A stretch of DNA of 64,000 bases, from the NCBI GenBank assembly GCA_007922305.1, contig ML677328.1, positions 7,152,540 to 7,216,539 of the forward strand. The letters run 5' to 3'. Both the position numbers and the translations under genes were made by a program. The notes beneath the pieces were generated by a model. The model was given only the letters and a program-made list of their open reading frames with translations. It was not told the DNA's origin and did no database searches. The first letter of the stretch is position 1. The number at the start of each line of letters is the position of its first letter. The stretch comes from Dermatemys mawii (Eukaryota; Chordata; Testudines; Dermatemydidae). Positions 1 through 10,611 of this stretch are shown in pieces.

Positions 1-2780
1 ATTAATTATGTTGATTGCACAGTAAGGTTTTGATATTGTAATGATACTAAGCATTTAGAATACCTTACACTTTCAGAGCACTGAGGAAAAATGCATTTTC
101 TTATCAGCACTAACTGATGTCCACTAACATACACAACTATATTTGCATTCAAGCAAGCAGCATTTTATGACAAATGATAGAATGCCATTTCTTTTTAAAA
201 TGGAAACTAAAATATCATTTGGGTATTATTCTACCAGGGAAGAAAGCTTAAATCTTTAACTCAAGATGAATGTATTTACTTCTGCATCTTTGTTTATCTA
301 ATTACTGCATGGAAACATGTTGTTACAGTTCTATCCATTTTTCACAGGAACTGTGGATAAGCACAGTTTACTAAAACCCGCTGAGACAATCTGTTGAGTC
401 TCTTTTAATGTTATTATAAGCCAGTTAAACATGTACTTATTAGCTGTATATATTATTAATTTAGCATATTGATGGACTGTCAGTACAAATATCTAAAGAA
501 CATTAAAACACAAACTTATATGAAGAAATACAAAGCAAGTCCAGCATATGGCCAGCATTTTGAGGGACAGGAGGAAGAAACCCCTCCCCCCAAAAAAGAC
601 CAGAGTTCATAGTAAATTACAGTAAACACCAAAAACATGAACCTGAAAACAAAATCACTAGCAGCTTCCCAAGAAAAGTGATGGGAAATAATAATTTACA
701 GTCTCAGAAACACAGGCCCTAAGAATATATGCCATGAACCTTGTATTTTGCTGGCTGACTTTAGTATAAATGGAAGAAGAAGAACTACAAATCTGAGCAT
801 CAGTAAGCCAGTGAGACTGATGTAAACAAAGTGAACTGAAAAGACTGTATTACTGGACTTCACAAACTGTATCTTCTATTATCTCCTAGCCCTCAATGTT
901 AAATTTTTCTGTTTAACATTGGATAGTAGTTGATATTTTGCATGCCATATACAACTTGGTCTTTCAGTAAAAGCATGTATGTGCAACATCTTAAAACAAC
1001 TCTCAATCACTTCAGGTGAAAGTGGCAGGAGTTGGTGGGGTGTGCTTTTTTAGATTAGATCATCACCAAAGTTGCAGCCAGCTGCTTCTTAGAGATTCAA
1101 AGCTTGATGCACCATTCACTCTAAGCTCACAGGCATGCTGTCTTTTGTTCAGAAGGTTTGCAGTGAAGAGCAAATCACACACAGAGAGCCCTCCAGCCAA
1201 AGGAGAAAATATCAAACTGCCCCAAGCAGGGAAGTAGTGGAGTAGAGACCCGTGAACAAATGTAGTGCTAAAGAAACTAGTCACATATGCAAGAGCTCTG
1301 TGAAAATGCAGACAGTTCAGCAAATTTGTCTTGAATTAAGAACAAAAACCAAACAACTTGAAGAGATGGTGGTGCAGAACAGAAAACAGTTTTTAACTGG
1401 TAAAAACTGAAAGGCCATATTTCCTATCCTGCACTGAAAGATGCAGGAGAGGACTGTTGGCAAACAAATGTTCATGAAAATTTCCTCATGGTGTTTCTCT
1501 CATCCCTAAAGCTGTAGGATCTGAGGGCTCTCTGTTTTAAGGCTCTGTGCTCCTCCTCCAGCTGTGAACTCTGATGGGCCATCCTGCTCCCTGACTGCAT
1601 TGTGCTGTCAGGGACAGTGATGACTCTCAGCAACGTGAGCATTAGGGGAATTCACAAGCAGATGCCAGCTTGTGAAGACAGGGCATCATGGTGTGGGGAA
1701 GTGTGTGGGCATGGTGCCATGGGGAGAATCTGAACCCTGCTGTGGGCAGAGAACAGAAAATGTGTGACTGGAGGATATCGCCACAATTAAGTCTAAGGAA
1801 GTATCATCTGGCTTGTAGTATTTTATTGCACAACAAATATTTTGATTTCCATAGGAATTAAATTTCTCTGTGATAAATGTAAACATTTCACCCTGGATAA
1901 ATTTGGGGAGATTCACGTTATCCATGAGGAAAAATGCCTCGTTCTTTCAGTCAGCAAACACAGCTGCTGGCTGCAAACATTTTACCATGGATCTAATTCA
2001 TGCATACTTGTGAAACATCTCAGGTGTTTGTACTCATGCAAGTACCTGTGAACTAGGAAATTAAACTAACCATATGAAACTATAATGGGTGCTAGTGAAA
2101 TTGCAAGGTGATAGTCAGAATGAGAACCCTGGACTGTGGTTGTTTTCAAAAGGTGGTGTGAATAGGCATCCATGGTGATTTTTGCCTGAGAGAGGACTTC
2201 CTGAATTTGCAACTTAGGAAGTTCAGTCAGGAAATTTGGCGGTGGTGAGGGGAGAGGGAGTATGATAAGTCTGAGATTTTAATTGCATTTTAATATAATT
2301 AAACTTCTCAACATTTTTTTATAGAAGAATTAAGCAGACACTTGTCTGAACGTTCTGTGATGGAACTTCCTCTACTATCTCATAAATCTGCAAAAACTCC
2401 TCTGCCCCCACCTTCTGGTCATAATAACCCTTCCCTGGCTACAGATATTGGGATATAAGCAATTAACTCTCAGAACCATCTACTATGCCTCTAGCTCTTT
2501 TCCCAAGTCTGGCATTGGGAAAGCATGCAGCAGAAGTTGCCAGAAGCAGGTGTTAGAGACAATTATAATAGACTGCCAGTTTAGATTGTAAAACAGGAGA
2601 AAACACACGTCATTGCTTGGCATATGGTACTTTGTCATATTGACTTTACAGTTAAACTATGGAGCATATTAGAGTGAAGCTTTACGGGTACTGCTGTTCT
2701 TAATAAGTAGGGAAACTCATGAGAGTTAGAGGAGAGACTGGGATTTACCAAAGAATTGCTGGGTGGATTTAATCTGGGGC
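1..2780. other. intronic sequence, no recognised feature
   Basis: AT-rich sequence without a recognisable coding segment or repeat family. The short open frames at 1016-1323 and 1686-2051 have no family resemblance and are probably chance. Confidence 0.6.
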
Positions 2781-2945
2781 CTATAGGATGATTTGGGAAT
2801 GGGTGACAGGGGATGGATTATTTGATGATGACCTGTTCTGTTCATTTCTTCTGGGGCGCCTGGCATTGGCCACTGTCAGAAGACAGGATACTGGGCTAAA
2901 TGGACTTTTGGTCTCACCCAGTATGACCATTCTTGTGTCTTTGGA
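2781..2945 (+). mobile_element. CR1-type LINE 3' end
   Basis: The stretch containing GGCATTGGCCACTGTCAGA, GACAGGATACTGGGCTAAAT and CCCAGTATGACCATTCTTGT is the 3' end that I know from CR1 LINEs of turtles, crocodilians and birds. CR1 copies are usually 5'-truncated and end in short tandem octamers; here the tail is reduced to ATTCTTGTGTC. The piece is non-coding and is shown in the sense orientation. Confidence 0.8.
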
Positions 2946-3833
2946 AGGAAGGATTTGGAGAATTGTGATTAGTCAAAATCGGAAAAAAAGTCAATGTATG
3001 CAAAGGAAGAAGCATATTTTTTAATCCATATGAATCTAGAAAAAGTTTGGGGACTGAGTTTTGGGTTCATTAGTGTTTCCAACTTGACTCACTTCTCCTT
3101 ATTCAAAAAGAAAATGTGTAACATTGCAGGCACTGTGTTTTCAGCAGAGGCAAAACATATTATAAAGCACATCCTACTAATCAGCTTATGCTGACAGCTG
3201 CCACAGTGATATCTGATTTCTAGTTTGTATGCTTATGGAATACATTCTACCAGTATGCTCACTAGCCAGACAAACATGCTCTAAAGATTTACACTTCACC
3301 CCAAAAATGTTAAGCACTGGTTTCTGACTTCACTTCTACAAAGAAGCATACCCCCTACAGATGCTGAAAACTGTCATGATACAGCTGTAGCTTGCCTCTT
3401 TAGTGCATAAAATAGGCAGTGGACAAAAATCACCCCCTGGGACTAGCCAGCCTGTAGGTCTTAACTCTTCAACCAATTACTATTTGAATTAAACAGTTGT
3501 CTATTTGTCTTCTTGTATCATAACACTATGTGAATAGGGCTTGGTTTGCCAAGGCAGATGTCAAGCAAATGTTCAATTCACTTTAATATGATAGAATATT
3601 GAGTAAATAACTGACAAAATCCAACACCAGCTAAATGAGATTGTATTCTGCCTGTCTCCTCTGGTTTTCTCAATGTTTCTGGAACAAGGGGCTAAAAAGG
3701 AAAGAAAGCTGCTTCTGTATGTTAGAGGCTTTTCTTTTGTAATTCCTCACAAAGGGCCTGATCCTTTGACATTTTCAGAATCTTCACTGAGACTCCTTAG
3801 GGTGGTTGGTTCATCATACAATCAGGCTCAAAT
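2946..3833. other. intronic sequence, no recognised feature
   Basis: No gene or clear repeat seen. Confidence 0.55.
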
Positions 3834-3866
3834 GCAATAAATAAATAAATAAATAAATAAATAATA
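3834..3866. repeat. (AATA)n microsatellite
   Basis: About eight tandem AATA units, ending in a purine-rich stretch. The tract supplies the low-complexity end of a chance open frame on the minus strand. Confidence 0.95.
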
Positions 3867-4433
3867 AAAAAGAAAATAATAAAGCACTCCTCCAGATTGA
3901 AGGCAAGAAAACTAAGTATTAGTCTAACTGATGGCAGAATGGAAGGATGGACAGAAATATTTGCTGGGCCCAGGAAATACCCAGACCATCCAAAGTCATC
4001 TACTACACCAAGAAGCTGTCCTTGACACAAAAGGACTGTCCTCGTCTAATACAATGTTTTACCACATCCCAGCAGCATTGAACTCAGTAATGATACTCAC
4101 AGGCAATTAAAATTTAACGGATGAGAGAATGGCCCAATTAATGAGGGCATTCCCAAGGTATACTTAGCACAATACAGAAAAGTTTACTGCAGTACAGGAA
4201 CAGGCACTTAAGTCTTGTTGTAAAGTATGCAACAGAACACTGTGCATTCTTTATTCATTACCATAGATACAGCACCACTGGTGTGTAAGATAAGATGACA
4301 AATTCTCTACCTTAAGGAACCAATTGAAATAATACAAACTTAAGAGGTCACAGCAGATGATGGACCGTTATGAACAGGAGACAACAGAAAATGAGGGAGT
4401 GGGAATAGCAACCCTGGGAGAGCACAACTGACA

Positions 4434-4623
4434 ACAATTCAATGAGGGCTCAATCCTTCAATGGACTGAGCACACTGGACCTAGTCTGGCAAAGCGCTTA
4501 AGCATGTGATTGACCTTAAAGTCATCAGTAGCCTCACTGACTTTGGTGGGACCACTAAAGTTAAGCATGTGCTTTGCTGGAGTGGAGCCAAAGTACTCAG
4601 CAACTTGCAGGACTGAGCAGTAA
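4434..4623. repeat. short palindromic dispersed repeat (AAGCATGTGCTT type)
   Basis: The two halves are imperfect inverted copies: TGGCAAAGCGCTTAAGCATG near 4488 faces TTAAGCATGTGCTTTGCTGG near 4562, with outer arms AATGGACTGAGCAC and GTACTCAGCAACTTGCAGGA. The same family starts at 63955 and a degraded relative lies at 13464-13560. I know this sequence from reptile and bird introns but cannot give its repeat name. Confidence 0.65.
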
Positions 4624-6319
4624 GGAAAGAAGCAAATATCTTGAATTCAGCAGGGGCAAATCATATTCCCTGGGCTCAGTTTGTCCCTGGGCAGATGTGT
4701 AAGATCTAAGGGAGACCAATCTTGCCCTTTAGACAGTGGTGCAGCTCTGTTGAGGCTACTCCAAGTGAAGAGCTCCCTATACAGCTCTCCTGAAACCCTG
4801 GGGGAGAGGAAGAGGACAGGGTGACCTTTGTAGCAGTTGATACTCTGGCTTCACCCCCTGCCATGCAGTAGGCCCAGGCAGAACTGAGCAAGGGGTGAGA
4901 CTCCTCAGAATCCTGTTCAGAACTTGCGCAATGAAACATCCATGGTTATGGAGGAAGGGACAGGATTGTCCCCTAAGTAACAAAGGCTCCCTCCCCTTTC
5001 TTGCTGAAGCTGGTTGGTTTGTTTTGGTTAGGAATGAGAGGGGGAGTTGGCAGTGCTGGATGAATGATTAGTGAGGACAAGTAAGCTGGAAGATGTGGAG
5101 GAGGAAATGGAGTGTAGTGATGAATCTGGAGTGTCTACATTTCTAGAAAAAAAAAGCTGGGTTCAAACAGAGAAGACCTGATAACTTGGCTTTTAACTTT
5201 ATTTAGCAGCTGAAGTCCAGTCCCAGGCTCCCTAGAAGTTTTAATTCGATCTGCTCACCCAAATTACGAGCCAAGTTGCTGTGTGTTCACTGCTGTTCAA
5301 ATCCAAAGTTACCTCAACCAAGTTAAGAAGAACTCATTTGGTGTGTGTGTAGACATACACTTTGACTGGCAGAGACCAGCTATGAACCCCTAGCTATAGA
5401 AAGTGCACCTGGAACGGGTATGTAGTGGAAATGGTCTTAGGAACACCGGCTGCGCGTGCAGCCAGTTGGCACAGCTGACAAAGTGAGCAGGGCTGGCCTG
5501 GGATGAGGCACCTGGGAAATGTTCTGAGTTAGGCAGAATGAATCTCTGATCATCTGCAGCTGACCCCTTGAGCACAGAAAAGTGAAAATGTGTCCACTGG
5601 GGTGAATCAAACAGAGTCCTAACCTCAATGCCAGCATCCCTCATTCAGTCACTGTGGTGAGGCCAGTGACCTATAAGTAATTCACCCATCTCTCTTGTTC
5701 AGTTATCTTAACAAGAGAAAAAACAAAGCGAATGCACTTCCTACTTAGACTGTAAGCTCTTTGGGGCTACCTATTATACAACAGAGTTGCCTGTTTCAAT
5801 TATTTGCAAACATGGCAATTATCTGCAGAGAATTTTCAAAACGTCTTTGTTGGACTGCTCTGGTATTGTAATTCCCACATTAAGGTACAGAAAAGAAAAC
5901 AGCCAGTGGATTGGAGGAAAAGGAAGCATGTTCTCATTATTTCACATTTAAATCTTTGTGAAGTTTGTTCTAATCAGTCCATCACTTGTCAAACTTATGA
6001 GAAGGCCATCATTAAGCCTCATTTCAGACAGTTCAAAATCAGTAATTAACTTCCCAAGGAAAACAGATATTTTGCAGGGAATCAAAGATGACATTTCTAT
6101 TTGTGCTGCACATTTTGAGCCAAACTAAGCAGCATGCTGCCACTAAATATTATGTTAACAAACCTCAGCAGATGTGGAGTTTCTGCTTTGGTCTTAATTG
6201 GTTCTCCCCCCACACAAGACTAAAACTTATCTGAGGTAAAACATTTTAAATGTTATGAGCAGAAAATTAGCAATGAGAGGAGGCTCCCATTAACTTGTTA
6301 ATAGCAGAAATAACAAATA
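4624..6319. other. intronic sequence, no recognised feature
   Basis: No gene. A short stretch at 5752-5785 (GACTGTAAGCTCTTTGGGG) resembles the tail of MIR-like SINEs but is too short to call. Confidence 0.55.
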
Positions 6320-6327
6320 AAGGAGAG

Positions 6328-6457
6328 TAGGGTGACTAGACAGAGAGTGTAAAAAATCACAACGGGGGAGGGGAGGGAGATGTAATAGGCACCCATATAA
6401 GACAAAGCCCCAAATATCAGAACTGTCCCTATAAAATTGGGACATCTAGTCACCCTA
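6328..6457. mobile_element. 130-bp hAT-type MITE, TIR TAGGGTGACTAGA (copy 1)
   Basis: The ends TAGGGTGACTAGA and TCTAGTCACCCTA form 13-bp terminal inverted repeats. They are flanked by AAGGAGAG (6320-6327) and TAGGAGAG (6458-6465), an 8-bp target duplication with one mismatch, the hallmark of hAT insertions. The interior carries CTGTCCCTATAAAATTGGGA next to one end. Two more copies lie at 19948-20071 and 62551-62674. There is no coding capacity, so transposase must have come from elsewhere. Confidence 0.88.
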
Positions 6458-6465
6458 TAGGAGAG

Positions 6466-7767
6466 AGACCAATTCACTCCAATGATCCTGCTGATGCAGC
6501 CACCAAATCCTGATTCTAGGAGGAGGAAAGTCAGCCAGGAACAGGGGACACAGCAACACAAGCTACCCACAAACCTTACACCACTCAGCGCCCTGGAGGC
6601 AGCCAGACCACCCTTAAAGTGAGCCCGGCGGGCTCAGGCAGTTTATGATGGTGGACTGCTCTAGAAGCATTCTATGGGAGTAGAGAGATGGGTTCCCTAT
6701 GCGCTTCCTCCCTCCAGAAAACAGAACAGTTTGCTCCATTTTTTATTACTGAGCCCCTCCGATAGAGCAACTCTGCCCTGTCAGCACAGCTTCACCCTAA
6801 CTCTGAATCCAGAGCTCTTTCCAGTAGGCACATGTGTGGAGGAAACACTGCCCAATGGAGTTTGATCCCTTATATTCCCTCCCCTCACTTTGGAGCGAGA
6901 GGTCTGACTCACTGTTAACTGGAATTCAGCAGGCTAAATAAAGGAAAAAGAATGATAAATATTAAAGGGCATACTCTTAATTCAGCATGCAGGACTTTAG
7001 CCATGCAACTTCCATTAACTCTAAGACCCTGGAGTGAGAACATACAGTAGATCTTAATGTGGCCAGTTAGTCTTGTCCATTGTCAGCAAGAGTCCTGGAA
7101 CGGTTTATTAATTAAATGCCCCGCACTATAAAACATTCAGACCCATCTAAATTTAGATGCTACTTTATAAATTTAAATTACTGTTGTAATGTCACAACCA
7201 CAAGAGATAGATTTACTTTTTAACTGAAAGCTGAGACTTTGGAGAACAATGGAAAGATCTGTCCACATCACACACTCAGGGAACTGCTGGCACAGATTGA
7301 ACACAAGAAACCCAACAGACTCGGAAGTGCTGCAACACTTTTTCTCCCTCCTCTCCACACAGAAAAAGTGTGGGGAACCCACTTGACATTTGTTGATCAG
7401 ACCTTCCCCTAGTTTCCATTCTGTTTTCTTCCCCCATCTAGCATCAGAGAGCTCCACACTAATATATTGTGAGCACAGGAAAGAAGAGCTGTCACTTCAG
7501 TGCTCATATACCACATCAATGGGCACAGTATGAATATAGGAACAGACAGACTTTCTAGAGTGAGGGCTTTTATTTTTTGCATAACAAATAGTATAAATAT
7601 GGAATATGAATAATTGAAACTTGAGTAAACAAGTCCTGATGTATTTCCTATATCAGTACAACTGCTCAAGTATTAAGGTTTTATAATTACAATTAGATAA
7701 AATATTTGATCCATTCCATTTTTGACACAACTGAGCCAGCAAATCATTAGAAAATACAGAGAATAGA
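6466..7767. other. intronic sequence, no recognised feature
   Basis: No gene or repeat recognised. Open frames at 6674-6865 and 7173-7669 look like chance. Confidence 0.55.
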
Positions 7768-7850
7768 TCTGCATTGCCAGGGAAAGGGACTGAATGGACT
7801 AACAGGTCTTCTCCAGATCTAACTCCTATAATTCTATGGTTCTAAGAACT
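7768..7850 (+). mobile_element. CR1-like 3' tail fragment
   Basis: The stretch GGGACTGAATGGACTAACAG, CCAGATCTAACTCC and ATTCTATGGTTCT corresponds to the 3' end shared by CR1 LINEs and CR1-tailed SINEs (consensus wording: gggttggactagatgacc ... ttctatgattct). Only about 80 bp survive. Confidence 0.6.
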
Positions 7851-9187
7851 GGATTAATTTCTGCTTGCAGAGCTCAGGTCATGGGATTCCATTGGCAGAA
7901 ATTGAAACCAGAGGAAGGGTGCAGTGGTACAAGCCATCTACAATCTTTGTTCCTCCAAAGGGCGTGTAGACAGTTAGTGAAGACCTGACAGAATCAAGAC
8001 ATCTAAAAGCTGCATTGATCCAGTGTATCCCCCATGCAGATCTTACCAGTACAGCTTGCTGTGTTCCCTTTTCTTTCTTTTAAGAGTAACAGCAATACTG
8101 TTAAATTGTACAGTCATTCTAGTTAAACTGAGGGGGCCAGGTCTTCTGCTGATGTAAAGTAGCACAGCAACACAGAAGTCAGTGGTGCTCACCTTGCATA
8201 CCCGCCAAAATATAGCCCATAATTTTTGATCTAAAATAGAACTTCTTTAATCCTATGGTGAAAATCAATTTCATTTTGGTTTGCTCTAATACAGAATCTA
8301 TTTCTTGACATGGATCATTAAATAAAACAAACAGGACAGAGAACTAGGAATGAATGAAAATATGTTCACCGGGATGGAAATGACCATACTGATAAGGAAC
8401 AACAACAAAATATAACAAGGAGTATTTAAACTGGCAGATGACATTTTTAGGTTCACTTCATCCTGCAAACTCACCCCAGCTATTCTGAGATTCATTTGTG
8501 TAAACTGGTGATATATAATAAAATCTATAATAAGCAATATGAAATTTGACTACAAAAATAAATTCATTATAACAGAGGTATGTATGGTTAGAATTGTAGG
8601 GCATTGGAGCATTTCTCTTATAATATATATTACAGAGTTTTAAAATTTGGCCATAAAAATTTGCTTCACAAAAATCTTGGCGCATAGCACAAGATCTTAG
8701 CCCAAATCAGAATTGTTAACTTGCCCGTTTCCCTTCCCACACTCTCCACATCAGAAATTCACTTACAAACCAAAAAATAAATAAATGTAGTTTTATTTAA
8801 AAGGAATTAAGATGATCAGCTTGGCTTGTTTTACACTGTTGAAATGGTTTTTTAAAAAAGTATTTTACCATCTTTAGATATTTACTGTACTCATGTAGAA
8901 CAAGAACAGCTGTGATTTAGACAATGAAATTTGGGAAGTTCATAACATGATTTAATTGCTTGTGGTATTTTAACACACTTCAATGCAGCTGAGGTAGTTA
9001 CCATTCAAGAGAGAGTTTACTCCATTTTATAAACATTTTACTATGCTTCATCTAAATACATAGTAAAATCTCTAACAGATATTGGACTTAACTCAGATAG
9101 CTATGAGATGTGGACACTCCATGAATCAGCTGTGCCCCTACCCCCAAAGCACCATTGCCAATGCTTGTCCTTGAAGATACTCTATGG
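7851..9187. other. intronic sequence with one short palindromic repeat remnant
   Basis: At 8126-8200, GGCCAGGTCTTCTGCTGATG, AGTAGCACAGCAACACAGAA and GTCAGTGGTGCTC resemble the short palindromic family with CCAGATCCTCAGCTGGTGTA ends that is common in reptile introns. The rest is unremarkable AT-rich sequence. Confidence 0.4.
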
Positions 9188-9945
9188 ACAGGTCTACGCT
9201 ACCCGCCGGATTGGCATCGATCTATCAGGAACCGCACCACGCAGCTTCAGGAAGCTGTGGCATGGCCCTGCTCCAGCCAGGGAGCAGAGCTGGGGGCCAC
9301 TCCAAACGGCTTCTGGAAGCCGCAGCATGGTCCTGTTCCAGCTACTATGTACTCCAATGGCCCCCTCTGGCACTCCAATGGGAGCTGCAGGGGCGGTGCC
9401 TGCGGATGGGGCACCGTGCAGAGCCACCGGCCGTGCCTCCACGGAGGAGCCAGAGAAAGGACATGCTGCTGCTTCCAGGAGCCACTCGGGGTAAGCGTCA
9501 CTCCTGAGCCTCTCCCCACACCCCCACTCCCTGCCCTGATCCCCTTCCCACGCTCTGAACTCCTTGGTCCCAGCCCGGAGAACGCTCCTCTCCCTCATCC
9601 CACTCTCCAACCACAGCCCTGACCCCTCTTCCACTCTCCAAACCCCTCAGTCCCAGCTCAGAGCACCCTCTTACACCCCAAACTCCTCATCTCCAGCCCC
9701 ATCCCAGAGCTCGCACCCTCCCCTCCAGCTGGAGCCCTCATTCCCCCTCCCCCTCACTCCCCTCCTCTCCCCCACGGAGCTCCCTCCCACACACCGGCCT
9801 CACTTTGAACCCACACCCCGAACCAGAGCCCTCATCCCCCCACTACCCTAACCCCAATTTTATGAGCATTCATGGCCTGCCATACAATTTCTATTCCCAG
9901 ATGTGGCCCTGGGTCCAAAAAGTTTGCCCCAGGGCCACGTCTAAA
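9188..9945 (+). mobile_element. GC-rich non-autonomous hAT-type element with C-rich minisatellite (degraded ends)
   Basis: The right end GTGGCCCTGGGTCCAAAAAG followed by TTTGCCC (9904-9931) matches the terminus of the intact element at 10082-10603. Inside are CCAATGGGAGCTGCAGGGGC, GACATGCTGCTGCTTCC and GGGTAAGCG, then a C-rich stretch (9500-9850) of loosely repeated units with CCCCACTC and CACCCC. The left 40 bp (TCTACGCTACCCGCCGGATT) belong to a different MITE family seen at 32447 and 57690, so the left end is a junction of two repeats. Open frames of up to 155 codons here are low-complexity artefacts. No target duplication was found. Confidence 0.7.
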
Positions 9946-10081
9946 ATATACAACCCCCATAAGGCTACAGAAGTGGCCTGTCTTTAAAAGGGTACAAAGC
10001 AAGGACATTTACAATTAAATATGAAGCTCTACAATATTTAAAATGCTATGGTTATATCTGCTATAGAAAATGCCTATAGAT

Positions 10082-10603
10082 CAGGGGTGGGCAAACTATG
10101 GCCCGCGGGCCACATGTGGCCCACTGGCCATTTTACCCAGCCTGCGAGCTTGGGCGGGGGGAGTGGTGCCAGTGGCCCCGAGCTCCCAGGCCGGGGTGCC
10201 GGCCAAGCATGGCGAGTCATGCAGGGCCCTGTGCCCAGCTGAGCATGGTAAGCAAGTTGGGGCGGTGGGGGGGGCTTAGGGTGGTGGTGGTTAGGGTGGG
10301 GGCGGGTCTCGGGAGGGGGCAGTCAGGGAACAAAGAGCAGGGGGGGCTTAGATAGGGGATGGGGTCCCAGGGGTGATGGTTAGGGTGGAGGGGGTCTCTG
10401 GAGGGGATGATCAGGGGACAAGGAACAGGGCAGGAGTTGGATGGGTCAGGGTTCTGAGGGGGGTAGTCAGGGGTGGGAAGTGGGTGGGGGTCGAATGGGG
10501 GCAGGGCCAGGGTGTTTGGAGAGGCACAGCCTTTCCTACCCAGCCCTCCACACAATTTTGAACCCCAGTGTGGCCCTCGGGCCAAAAAGTTTGCCCACCC
10601 CTG
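10082..10603. mobile_element. complete 522-bp hAT-type element with G-rich minisatellite
   Basis: The ends CAGGGGTGGGCAAACT (10082) and AGTTTGCCCACCCCTG (ending 10603) are perfect 16-bp inverted repeats, followed by a second matching block (GGCCCGCGGGCCACA against GGCCCGAGGGCCACA). Both sides are flanked by the identical octamer CTATAGAT (10074-10081 and 10604-10611), proving an hAT-style 8-bp target duplication. The interior has GCATGGTAAGC and then a G-rich tandem region with a period of about 89 bp (GGTTAGGGTGG recurs at 10289 and 10378). There is no transposase. Intact ends and an exact duplication suggest a fairly young insertion. Confidence 0.95.
10289..10500. repeat. G-rich minisatellite, ~89-bp period, inside the hAT element
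   Basis: Units begin GGTTAGGGTGG at 10289 and 10378, each followed by GGGTCTC, a purine-rich block, a CAGGG(G/A)ACAA block and AGCAGG or GGCAGG. A third, weaker unit follows from about 10448. Many runs of three or more G could form quadruplexes. Confidence 0.75.
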
Positions 10604-10611
10604 CTATAGAT

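Noticed and set aside
6328..6457. Reading the TAGGG...CCCTA element as mariner-like with a TA duplication
   Set aside because: The flanking octamers repeat in all three copies (exactly around 19948-20071), so the TA belongs to the element ends.
9108..9851. Overlapping open frames up to 155 codons on both strands
   Set aside because: They lie in a GC-rich repeat with a C-rich tandem; Pro/Ser-rich low-complexity translation, frames open on several strands at once, no domain.
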